From positions 1-62,965 of the forward strand of contig JAUMZY010000009.1 of the NCBI GenBank assembly GCA_030527885.1: 62,965 nucleotides of DNA, in the 5' to 3' direction. The notes beneath the pieces are model-generated. The model was not told the origin of the DNA. It made no database searches and saw only the letters and a program-made list of their open reading frames with translations. Each line of letters begins with the position of its first letter. Position 1 is the first letter of the stretch. Of the stretch, positions 30,347 through 38,279 are shown one piece after another. The stretch is from Corynebacterium sp. (GTDB lineage: Bacteria > Actinomycetota > Actinomycetes > Mycobacteriales > Mycobacteriaceae). Both the position numbers and the translations under genes were made by a program.

Positions 30347-31255
30347 TTAGTGACGATTGATGTCGCGGTGGGAAACGGTTACATCCAAATCGTCATTCGT
30401 GGCGAGTCGGCGGGCCATTTCCTCCGCTATGGCTACCGAACGGTGGTGTCCACCGGTGCAACCAATGGACACGGTAATAAACTTTTTACCTTCATGGTTG
30501 AAGCCTTCGCGCATATCCATGAGCATTTTATAGAAATTGTCAAGAAACTCTTGGGCAGCTTGAGCCCCTAAGACATAGTCAGAGACTGGTTTGTCCACTC
30601 CGCGAAACGGCCGCAATTCCGACACCCAAAAGGGGTTAGAGAGAAAGCGAACATCCACCATGATGTCCGTATCCCGGGGGGTACCGTGCTTGAAACCAAA
30701 CGACTGCACCGTGACGTGTTGTTTGTTCGACGCAAGGTATTCGAAATTGGGTTCAATGGCGCGCCGCAAATCATGAATCGACAGATCCGAGGTGTCGATG
30801 ACCACATCGGCGGATTCTTTAATGCTGGCCACCAGTTCCCGCTCCCGCTCAATGCCCACCAGCAACGTGCCGGATCCCTGCAGCGGATGCGTGCGGCGTA
30901 GATTATCAAAACGCTTAATCAGCACATCATCGCGGGCATCCATGAACAGCACCAGCGGCTTCAGGCCCTTCGTATCCAGGTGGGATATGACTATATCGAG
31001 GCCGAAGGAGAAATCGAGGGAGCGAACATCCGAAACCAACGCCACCTTGTCAACGGGTGAGGTGTCTGCGGCGCAGAATTCAAAGAATTGGACAACCAGC
31101 TGCGGCGGAAGGTTTTGGGAAACATACCAGCCCATATCTTCTAACACGCGAGCGGCAGAACTGAGGCCTGCCCCGGACATGCCGGTTATTATTACGGGGG
31201 GAATATCAGTGACTGGTTCTGTATTGTGCGGGGGTTCGGCGATCATGTTGGTCAT
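30347..31255 (-). CDS. rapZ: RapZ/YvcJ-like nucleotide-binding protein with altered Walker A
   Basis: A 302-residue RapZ-family protein. The C-terminal ligand-binding domain is well kept ([39 protein letters not shown]). In the N-terminal domain the expected Walker A GxSGAGKST reads GMSGAGLSS, with Leu31 where the catalytic lysine should be. Other actinobacterial homologues also vary here, having arginine in M. tuberculosis as I recall, so ATP hydrolysis may be lost in this group. The ATG at 31255 is used; an ATG three codons later is possible. It starts 43 bases after uvrC. Confidence 0.93.
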   Translation of the reverse strand: MTNMIAEPPHNTEPVTDIPPVIITGMSGAGLSSAARVLEDMGWYVSQNLPPQLVVQFFEFCAADTSPVDKVALVSDVRSLDFSFGLDIVISHLDTKGLKPLVLFMDARDDVLIKRFDNLRRTHPLQGSGTLLVGIERERELVASIKESADVVIDTSDLSIHDLRRAIEPNFEYLASNKQHVTVQSFGFKHGTPRDTDIMVDVRFLSNPFWVSELRPFRGVDKPVSDYVLGAQAAQEFLDNFYKMLMDMREGFNHEGKKFITVSIGCTGGHHRSVAIAEEMARRLATNDDLDVTVSHRDINRH

Positions 31256-31298
31256 TCTAACCCGCCCATGCCGCTTTTCGACGGTTGACCACGCTACA

Positions 31299-33338
31299 TC
31301 AAGGCGCTTCTTCTGATGGGTGAAGCGCATCGTACACGTTTTGGGCGAGCGTGGAACCAAAGCCCTTAACAGCGGTAATCTCCGCCACCGAAGCCTGCTT
31401 CAGCTTCTTGACACTGCCGAAATGCTTCACCAATTCGGTTCGGCGGGCCTGCCCCAAACCCTTCACCGCATCAAGTTCACTGCGCCGCATGCGGGCGGAC
31501 CGCTGCTGCCGGTGGAACGTGATAGCAAACCGGTGCGCCTCATCCCGGAGCTGCTGAATGAGGAAAAGCGCCTGGGAATTACGGGGCAAAATCAACGGAT
31601 AATCATCGCCCGGGATCCAAATCTCCTCCAGGCGTTTTGCAATACCAATGAGCGCCACATCGGTGATGTTGAGCTCATCCAAAACAGCTTGGGCGGCCTT
31701 CACCTGCGGCAGTCCCCCATCAACGATGAACAGCTGCGGCGGGTAGGCGAACCGGTTGGTTTTTTCTTCCGTCTCCTCATCGCTGAAAGCAGAGCCGTCG
31801 AGTTCTGCTTGGGAAGGCGTCAGGCGATTGTCCTGTTTGTGGCGCAGGAATCGACGGCGGGTCACCTCGGCGATGCTGGCCACGTCGTTGGAATGGCCAT
31901 CGCCGGCAGCCTCGGTGATTTTATAGCGGCGATAATCAGACTTCTTGGGCAACCCGTCTTCAAACACCACCAAAGAAGCCACCACGTCGGTGCCTTGAAT
32001 GTGGGAAATATCCGTGCATTCGATGCGCAACGGGGCGTCGTCGAGAAAGAGCGCATCCTGGAGCTCCTGGAGGGCGGCGGAGCGGGCCGTCAGGTCTCCC
32101 ACTCGCTTGATCTTGTGCTGCCGCAGGGCTTCTTCCGCATTGCGGTGCACGGTCTCCATGAGGGTCTTTTTGTCGCCCCGCTTCGGGGTGCGAATGGCAA
32201 CGGTGCTGCCCCGAAGCTGTGTGAGAATCTCGCAGGTTTGTTCGAAATCGGTGGGTGGGGTTTCCACCAGAATGTCATGCGGAATAACCCGCGCGGCAGC
32301 TGATAACCGTTGGGATTCCAGAACCTGATAGTTGTCCACCCCACGCCGCTTGATAGCTTTCTCCTCTGATTCCAGGGCGGTGTGCTCCTGCTCAACAGCA
32401 TCAGAATAGAACCGAATGAGGAAACTCTGCACCAACTCCGCCAGGCCATCCTCCGTGTCGTCGGGGCGTTCCACAATCCAGCCGCGCTGGCCGCGAACCC
32501 GCCCGGCGCGCACGTGGAAGAGTTGGATGGCGGCTTCGAGGGGGTCGGCGGCGATGGCGAGGATGTCGGCGTCGTTGCCGTCGCCGAGGACGATGGCTTG
32601 TTGTTCGGTGAGTTTAGTGATGGCGGCGAGGTCGTCGCGCAGGCGGGCGGCGCGTTCGAAGTCGAGTTCTTCGGCGGCGGTGAGCATGTCGGTTTCGAGT
32701 TTTTTGGCGATGGGGTCGGTGTGGCCGGCTAGGAAGTTGCAGAAGCCGTCGACGATGTGGCGGTGGTCGGTTTCGGTGATGCGGCCGATGCAGGGAGCAG
32801 CGCATTTATCTATGTAGCCTAAGAGGCAGGGGCGGCCGAGTTTTTCGTGTCGGTTGTAGACGCCTTTGGAGCAGGTGCGCATGGGGTAGATGCGGGTGAG
32901 GAGGTCGAGGGTTTCGCGGACTGCCCAGGCGTGGGAGTAGGGGCCGAAGTATCGAACGCCTTTGCGGCGGGGGCCGCGGTAGAAGAAGGCGCGGGGTATG
33001 GGTTCGCCGGTGCTGACGGCGAGGGAGGGGTAGGTTTTGTCGTCGCGGTATTTGACGTTGAAGTGGGGGTCGAATTTTTTGATCCAGGTGTATTCCAGCT
33101 GGAGAGCTTCGACTTCGCTGCCTACGACGGTCCATTCGACGTGGTTGGCGGTGGTGACCATTTGCCGGGTGCGGGGGTGTAGTTGGCTGAGGTCTTGGAA
33201 GTAGGTGGATAGGCGGGCGCGGAGGTTTTTGGCTTTGCCTACGTAGATGACGCGGCCGGTGGGGTCGCGGAATTTGTATACCCCGGGGTCGGTGGGTATG
33301 TTGCCGGGGGCGGGTCGGTAGGTTGTGGGGTCGATCAC
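31299..33338 (-). CDS. uvrC: Excinuclease ABC subunit C
   Basis: A 679-residue nucleotide-excision-repair nuclease that cuts both sides of a lesion marked by UvrAB. The N-terminal GIY-YIG domain shows [10 protein letters not shown] and [14 protein letters not shown]. The UvrB-contact (UVR) stretch [23 protein letters not shown] is near residue 210. The RNase H-like domain has [21 protein letters not shown], and the C-terminus has two helix-hairpin-helix motifs ([21 protein letters not shown]). GTG start at 33338. It follows the PH-like gene by nine bases. Confidence 0.97.
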   Translation of the reverse strand: MIDPTTYRPAPGNIPTDPGVYKFRDPTGRVIYVGKAKNLRARLSTYFQDLSQLHPRTRQMVTTANHVEWTVVGSEVEALQLEYTWIKKFDPHFNVKYRDDKTYPSLAVSTGEPIPRAFFYRGPRRKGVRYFGPYSHAWAVRETLDLLTRIYPMRTCSKGVYNRHEKLGRPCLLGYIDKCAAPCIGRITETDHRHIVDGFCNFLAGHTDPIAKKLETDMLTAAEELDFERAARLRDDLAAITKLTEQQAIVLGDGNDADILAIAADPLEAAIQLFHVRAGRVRGQRGWIVERPDDTEDGLAELVQSFLIRFYSDAVEQEHTALESEEKAIKRRGVDNYQVLESQRLSAAARVIPHDILVETPPTDFEQTCEILTQLRGSTVAIRTPKRGDKKTLMETVHRNAEEALRQHKIKRVGDLTARSAALQELQDALFLDDAPLRIECTDISHIQGTDVVASLVVFEDGLPKKSDYRRYKITEAAGDGHSNDVASIAEVTRRRFLRHKQDNRLTPSQAELDGSAFSDEETEEKTNRFAYPPQLFIVDGGLPQVKAAQAVLDELNITDVALIGIAKRLEEIWIPGDDYPLILPRNSQALFLIQQLRDEAHRFAITFHRQQRSARMRRSELDAVKGLGQARRTELVKHFGSVKKLKQASVAEITAVKGFGSTLAQNVYDALHPSEEAP

Positions 33339-33347
33339 CGTTTTTGG

Positions 33348-33881
33348 TTAGTCCTCTGGCATGTATTGTGCTTCCAGGTCCCGGAATGTGGCGATGGCTT
33401 TGACGCAGTCGGGGCCGTCGGCTGCGAGGAGTGCCCACATGGGGACGTATTCGAATTCGGGGAGTTCGAGGCGGGCGACTCTAGCGCCTTCGGGGAAGCT
33501 GAGTCCGTAGATGACGGACCAGGGGTAGAAGCGGGATCCGATGAAGTTGCGGACATCGACGCCGTCGGCGTTGACGCGGATGCGGGGGCGGTGGAGGCCG
33601 ATGAAGATGAGGGCGGCGAAGAGGACGCCGACGAGGAAGTAGCCCCATTGGTCGATGATGGTGATGGCGGTGCCGGTGTCACCGACGGTGACGATGAGGG
33701 CGAGGAAGGTGTGTAGGGCGATGGTGATGGCGGCCGCGAGGTAGGCGTAGAGTTTCATGCGTTTTGAGGTGACCTCAAGTTCCCACGGTTTGGTGGTGGT
33801 CAACGCGGCGTCGGCAGCGACGTAGGTTTGGATTTCGGTGTCGCTGAGGGGTTGCGGTGGTTTAGGAGCTTCGTTTTCCAC
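33348..33881 (-). CDS. Membrane protein with PH-like domain (actinobacterial)
   Basis: A 177-residue protein of unknown function. Two hydrophobic segments (about residues 45-68 and 79-95) are followed by a PH-like beta domain, seen in LHRPRIRVNADGVDVRNFIGSRFYPWSVIYGLSFPEGARVARLELPEFEYVPMWAL. This is the small actinobacterial PH-domain protein type usually encoded next to uvrC. The C-terminus DPDCVKAIATFRDLEAQY-like end is typical too. Its job is not known; the link to uvrC is positional only. Confidence 0.85.
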   Translation of the reverse strand: MENEAPKPPQPLSDTEIQTYVAADAALTTTKPWELEVTSKRMKLYAYLAAAITIALHTFLALIVTVGDTGTAITIIDQWGYFLVGVLFAALIFIGLHRPRIRVNADGVDVRNFIGSRFYPWSVIYGLSFPEGARVARLELPEFEYVPMWALLAADGPDCVKAIATFRDLEAQYMPED

Positions 33882-33922
33882 GGGTATATCTATCTTGATA
33901 GAGGTGAGTCGCTTCTTTAACC

Positions 33923-33951
33923 AACTAGTCGGTTATGGGTTGGGACTAGTT
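33923..33951. terminator. Inverted repeat downstream of ribE
   Basis: AACTAGTC (33923-33930) and GACTAGTT (33944-33951) form a perfect 8-base stem with a 13-base loop in the 136-base gap between ribE and the PH-like gene. No T-run follows. It may be a weak terminator or the scar of lost rib genes. Confidence 0.35.
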
Positions 33952-34017
33952 CCCGGGTGGGGTTGCGGTCGAAGATTCAAGACAGCATTGTACACGTAGA
34001 TGCGGCTGGCTCCTTAT

Positions 34018-34605
34018 TTAGGTGTTGAGCAGCTTTTCGACGTATTTGGCTAGGATGTCGACCTCAAGGTTGACCTTGTGGCCAGTTTGTAGGGTGCCGA
34101 GGGTGGTTTTTTCTAGGGTGGCGGGGATGAGGGAGACTTCGAAGTAGTCATCGCCTACGGCGGAGATGGTGAGGGAGGTGCCGCTGATGGCGATGCTGCC
34201 TTTTTCGACGACGTAGCGGGCGAGGTTGTCGGGGAGGCGGAAGCGGACGACGTCCCAGTGTTCGCTGGAGGTGCGGCTGAGTAGTTCGGTGGTGCCGTCG
34301 ACGTGGCCTTGGACGATGTGTCCGCCGAGGCGAACGTTGACGCGGAGGGCGCGTTCGAGGTTGACGGGGCTGCCGATGGTGGCTTCGCCGAGGGCGCTGC
34401 GGTTGAGGGTTTCTTGCATGAGGTCGGTGGTGAAGCTGGTTTCGTCGAAGTCGGTGATGGTGAGGCAGACGCCGCTGACGGCGATGGAGTCGCCGAGGTG
34501 GGCGTCTGTGACGACTGTGGTGGCGTTGATGCGCATGCGTATGGCGTCGCCGTATGTGGTGATGTGTGCTACTGTGCCGATTTCTTCTACGATTCCGCTG
34601 AACAT
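34018..34605 (-). CDS. ribE: Riboflavin synthase, alpha subunit
   Basis: A 195-residue protein made of two similar lumazine-binding halves; MFSGIVEEIG is the family start and each half has a G(D/S)S(I/V)AV(S/N)GVCLT-type motif (GDSIAVSGVCLT, KGSIAISGTSLT). It converts two 6,7-dimethyl-8-ribityllumazine molecules to riboflavin. It starts four bases after rpe. The usual partners ribD, ribBA and ribH, which lie here in C. glutamicum, are absent from the window. Confidence 0.96.
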   Translation of the reverse strand: MFSGIVEEIGTVAHITTYGDAIRMRINATTVVTDAHLGDSIAVSGVCLTITDFDETSFTTDLMQETLNRSALGEATIGSPVNLERALRVNVRLGGHIVQGHVDGTTELLSRTSSEHWDVVRFRLPDNLARYVVEKGSIAISGTSLTISAVGDDYFEVSLIPATLEKTTLGTLQTGHKVNLEVDILAKYVEKLLNT

Positions 34606-34609
34606 TTTT

Positions 34610-35260
34610 CTATAGTGTCGCTAAGGTGCGGAGTTCGTCAACAGCGGCGGCGCGGTCTTCTTGTTTGAAGATGGCGGAGCCGGCGACGAAGGCATCGCAA
34701 CCGGCGGCTGCTGCCTGGGCAATTGTGTCGGCGGAGATGCCGCCGTCGATTTCGATGAGGACGTTGAGGTCGCGTGAATTAATTTCGTGGCGGAGGGTGC
34801 GTACTTTATCTAGTTGGTCGGGCATGAATTTTTGGCCGCCGAAGCCGGGTTCGACGCTCATGATGAGGACGAGGTCGAATTCGTCGAGGTTGGGAAGGTA
34901 GGGTTCGATGGGGGTGCCGGGGCAGAGGGAGAAGCCGGCGCGCACACCTTTGCTGCGGATGTGGCGGGCTAAGGCGACGGGGTCAGGGGTGGCTTCGACG
35001 TGGAAGATGATGCAGTCTGCGCCGGCTTGGATGTAGTTGTCTACCCAGTTTTCGGGGTTTTCGATCATGAGGTGTACGTCTAGTACTTGGTCGGTGACGC
35101 GGTCGATGGCGGCGGTGACGTCGGGCCCGAAGGAGAGGTTGGGGACGAAGTGTCCGTCCATGATGTCGACGTGGATCCAGTCGGCGTTTTTGACGGATCG
35201 GACTTCGTCACCGAGGTTGGCGAAGTCGGCGGCTAGGACTGAGGGGGAAATGATAGGCAT
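34610..35260 (-). CDS. rpe: Ribulose-phosphate 3-epimerase
   Basis: A 216-residue TIM-barrel enzyme that interconverts ribulose 5-phosphate and xylulose 5-phosphate, joining the oxidative and non-oxidative pentose phosphate branches. Motifs: SPSVLAADFANLGDEV, WIHVDIMDGHFVPNLSFGPD with metal ligands His and Asp, MSVEPGFGGQKF and the late EIDGGIS. It starts 10 bases after the rsmB stop. Confidence 0.97.
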   Translation of the reverse strand: MPIISPSVLAADFANLGDEVRSVKNADWIHVDIMDGHFVPNLSFGPDVTAAIDRVTDQVLDVHLMIENPENWVDNYIQAGADCIIFHVEATPDPVALARHIRSKGVRAGFSLCPGTPIEPYLPNLDEFDLVLIMSVEPGFGGQKFMPDQLDKVRTLRHEINSRDLNVLIEIDGGISADTIAQAAAAGCDAFVAGSAIFKQEDRAAAVDELRTLATL

Positions 35261-35270
35261 GGTTTTAAGA

Positions 35271-36737
35271 TTAGTGCTTTTTTAGGACGGCGAAGAACAT
35301 GGCGTCGGTGCCGTGGCGGTGGGGCCACATTTGTACGGATTTGTGGGGTCCGGTGTCAGTCATGTTGGGGACGAGGGGGGTGGCGTCTAGTTCGGTGACT
35401 GGGAGGTTTTCGAGGGCTTTGTTGATGATTCCGCGGGTTTCTCGCAGGTCTGGGGAGCAGGTGGAATACACCACTATCCCGCCGGGGCGTATGAGGTTGA
35501 TGGCGGATTCTAGGAGTTGGTATTGCAGTGTGGTGAGGTCTGAGATGTCGGTTTCTTGTTTGCGCCAGCGGGCTTCTGGGCGGCGTCGTAGCGCACCTAG
35601 GCCGGAGCAGGGAGCATCTACTAAGACCCGGTCGAAGCCTGGTTCTAGGCCGGGGTTGCGGCCGTCGACGGTGTGTACGCGAACTGGTAGGTCTTTGACT
35701 GTTTGCTGGATGAGTTGTGCGCGGTGTGGTTGCAGTTCGACGGCGTCAACGATGGCGCCGTCGATGCGTGCTAGGGAGCCCATGAGGGCGGCTTTGCCGC
35801 CGGGGCCAGCGCAGAGGTCGAGCCAGCGGCCGCCGTCTGGGCCGTCTAGTTCCACTTCGGCGACGGCGCGGGCTACGAGTTGTGAGCCTTCGTCTTGGAC
35901 TGCGGCTAGGCCGTCGCGCACCGCGTCGATGCGGCCGGGGTCACCGCTGGGGAGGTACACGGCGTAGGGGGAGTATTTTCCTCCAGAGCCTTCCACCATG
36001 AGGGCTAGCTCCTCGGCAGAAATCTCGCCGGGGCGGGCCACCAGGTGGACGGCGGGGCGTTCGGAGTCGGCCGCTAGGGCGGCTGCGAGTTCTTCGCGGC
36101 CTAGTACCTGTTCGAAGCTGCGGGCGATCCATTCTGGGTGGGCGTGCCGGAAGGCGATGGCGGCGAGTTCTGTTGCGGGCTCTAGTTTCTTCAGCCAGGT
36201 TTCCGGTTCCGTGCGGGAGATTTTGCGCAGGATGCCGTTGGTGAAGCCCTTGGCGTAATCGTTACCGGCGGCGATCACCAGTTTCACGGAGGAATCCACC
36301 GCGGCGTGGGGCTCCACCCGGGTGTACAGCAACTGGTACGCACCCAACCGCAATGCGGTGAGCACCGCCGGATCCATGTCCGCCAGGGGGCGCGTGGCGC
36401 AATCAGCAATGACCGCATCCAGCACCCCTTGGGCGCGTAGCGTCCCGTAGGTCAGCTCGGTGGCGAATGCGGCATCCCGGCGCTTGAGCCGGTGTTCGCG
36501 GAGGGCTTTGGGCAGTGCCAGGTTTGCGTATGTGCCGTCCACTGCCACGCGGTGGATCACGTCGAAGGCGACGGAGCGGGCCAGGTCGACGTCGCCCATG
36601 TTCCGGGGGTCGCCGCCAGCCTGGTAGCGGGGGGTTGGTTTGTCTTGTGGTGGTTTTCGTTTCTGTTGGAAGGGGGAGGTGCGTTTTTCCCCTTTGGCGC
36701 GGGCGCGGAATCCTCCGGCGGGCTGCTGCTGGCTCAT
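35271..36737 (-). CDS. rsmB: 16S rRNA (cytosine-967-C5) methyltransferase RsmB/Sun
   Basis: A 488-residue methyltransferase. The N-terminal NusB-like domain (about residues 50-190) is followed by the SAM-dependent NOL1/NOP2/Sun domain. The SAM motif is WLDLCAGPGGKAALMGSLA, and the two cysteine motifs are DAPCSGLGALRRRPE and YSTCSPDLRETRG, the latter close to the catalytic site. The first 45 residues are a basic, low-complexity extension. The ATG overlaps the fmt stop (ATGA). Confidence 0.96.
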   Translation of the reverse strand: MSQQQPAGGFRARAKGEKRTSPFQQKRKPPQDKPTPRYQAGGDPRNMGDVDLARSVAFDVIHRVAVDGTYANLALPKALREHRLKRRDAAFATELTYGTLRAQGVLDAVIADCATRPLADMDPAVLTALRLGAYQLLYTRVEPHAAVDSSVKLVIAAGNDYAKGFTNGILRKISRTEPETWLKKLEPATELAAIAFRHAHPEWIARSFEQVLGREELAAALAADSERPAVHLVARPGEISAEELALMVEGSGGKYSPYAVYLPSGDPGRIDAVRDGLAAVQDEGSQLVARAVAEVELDGPDGGRWLDLCAGPGGKAALMGSLARIDGAIVDAVELQPHRAQLIQQTVKDLPVRVHTVDGRNPGLEPGFDRVLVDAPCSGLGALRRRPEARWRKQETDISDLTTLQYQLLESAINLIRPGGIVVYSTCSPDLRETRGIINKALENLPVTELDATPLVPNMTDTGPHKSVQMWPHRHGTDAMFFAVLKKH

Positions 36738-37672
36738 TGAAATGTTATTCCTTCTGTTGTGTTGAGGCCGCGGGCCCAGTCCGTGGCGTTCATCATTTTC
36801 TTCCCCGGCGCTTGCAGTTGTGATAGTGCTACTGGTGTGGTTCCGGTGCCGACGAGGATGCGGTGTTTTTCCACGTGGATGCTGCCGGGCGGCAACGTGG
36901 GGGCGTCAAAAAGCTGTGCGACGGGGCGGAGTTTGATGCGCTGCTCCCCTAGCGTTGTCCAGGCGCCGGGGGCGGGGGTGACGGCGCGGATGTGGCGGTC
37001 GATGGTGGGTGAGGGTTCGGTCCAGTTCACGCGCGCATCGTTAACCATAATTTTTTCTGCATGGGTAGTGTCGCCGGTTTGTGGTTGGAAGGTGGCGGGG
37101 CCGGCGGCTAGGTCATCCATGGTTGCCGCGAGCACATCGGCGCCTTGGTAGGCCAGGCGGGTGAGCAGGTCATCGGCGGTATCAGTGTCTTTGATGGGTT
37201 GGGGGGCGTGGCGTAGGATGTCGCCGGTGTCGAGGCCGGCGTCGATGCGGAAGGTGGTTACACCGGTTTCGGTGTCGCCGGCGCGGATGGCTGCTTGGAC
37301 GGGGGCGGCGCCGCGCCAGCGTGGGAGTGTGCTGAAGTGGAGGTTGATGAATCCGTGCGGCACCATGTCGAGAATGTCTTGGGGGATGAGGTTGCCGTAG
37401 GCGACGACGGGGACGCAGTCGGGCGCTAGTTCTCGCAATTGTGTGCGAAATTCTGTGCCGTCGGGGGTGTCGGCTTTGAGGGTTGTGGGTGTGAGCACCG
37501 GGATGCCGTGTTGTACGGCTGCTGCTTTCACGGGTGATGGGTGCAGGGTGCGGCCGCGGCCACGGGGTGCATCGGGGCGAGTGATCACGGCGATGACGTC
37601 ATGGGGGCTGGCCACCAGTTTTTCCAACGCCACGACGGCGGGTTCGGGGGTGCCTGCAAAAACGATACGCAT
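36734..37672 (-). CDS. fmt: Methionyl-tRNA formyltransferase
   Basis: A 312-residue enzyme that formylates initiator Met-tRNA with 10-formyltetrahydrofolate. MRIVFAGTPEPAVVALEKL is the family start; NLHFSTLPRWRGAAPVQAAI carries the substrate-binding loop with the conserved SxLPxxRGxxP pattern. The C-terminal domain binds tRNA. It lies six bases after def and overlaps rsmB, so def-fmt-rsmB form one translation-related unit. Confidence 0.97.
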   Translation of the reverse strand: MRIVFAGTPEPAVVALEKLVASPHDVIAVITRPDAPRGRGRTLHPSPVKAAAVQHGIPVLTPTTLKADTPDGTEFRTQLRELAPDCVPVVAYGNLIPQDILDMVPHGFINLHFSTLPRWRGAAPVQAAIRAGDTETGVTTFRIDAGLDTGDILRHAPQPIKDTDTADDLLTRLAYQGADVLAATMDDLAAGPATFQPQTGDTTHAEKIMVNDARVNWTEPSPTIDRHIRAVTPAPGAWTTLGEQRIKLRPVAQLFDAPTLPPGSIHVEKHRILVGTGTTPVALSQLQAPGKKMMNATDWARGLNTTEGITFQ

Positions 37673-37678
37673 GGTTGC

Positions 37679-38188
37679 CTACTTATTGAACCAGTCGGAT
37701 TGGCGGATCTGTGCCATGGATTCTTTGCGTAGTTCGGGGCTCAGTCGCTTCAGAAACAGGGTGCCGTCGAGGTGGTCGGATTCGTGTTGGATGCAGCGCG
37801 CCATGAGCCCGGAGGCGACGATGGTGATGGGGTTGCCGTCTTGGTCTTGGCCGGTGACTTTGACGGTGTTGAAGCGCTCGGTATCAGCGCTGATGTCGGG
37901 GATGGAGAGGCAGCCTTCTGGCCCAGTTTGGGTTTCCTCCCCTACTGCTTCCCAGATGGGGTTGATGATGTGGCCGCGGAGGCCATCTTCGGTGTGGCTG
38001 CAGTCGAACACGAAGACCCGGCGTAACACTCCGATTTGGTTGGCGGCTAGTCCGACGCCGCCGGCATTATCCATGGTTTCTAGCATGTCTGCCACTAAGT
38101 GTTTGAGGGCATCATCAAATTCGGTGACTTCGTCGGCGCGGGTGGTGAGAACTGGGTCGCCGAATAAGCGGATGTCACGAATGGTCAT
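37679..38188 (-). CDS. def: Peptide deformylase
   Basis: A 169-residue metalloprotease-like enzyme that removes the N-formyl group. The three motifs are GVGLAANQIG (44-53), EGCLSIP with metal ligand Cys93, and QHESDH with His135 and His139. The ATG at 38188 was preferred to the in-frame TTG at 38197, because GGAG lies two bases before the TTG but ten before the ATG, and because 169 residues is the size I recall for C. glutamicum Def. Confidence 0.97.
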   Translation of the reverse strand: MTIRDIRLFGDPVLTTRADEVTEFDDALKHLVADMLETMDNAGGVGLAANQIGVLRRVFVFDCSHTEDGLRGHIINPIWEAVGEETQTGPEGCLSIPDISADTERFNTVKVTGQDQDGNPITIVASGLMARCIQHESDHLDGTLFLKRLSPELRKESMAQIRQSDWFNK

Positions 38189-38279
38189 CGTGGGCAATCT
38201 CCTTGGTTCGTAATCGGTGGGTAAACCTAATATGTGAAAGTCTACTGGGTGCTGTGGGTATCGCCAGCATTACCGGATG

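Noticed and set aside
31320-32303. Plus-strand open frame of 327 codons
   Set aside because: Antisense to uvrC, which has all family motifs.
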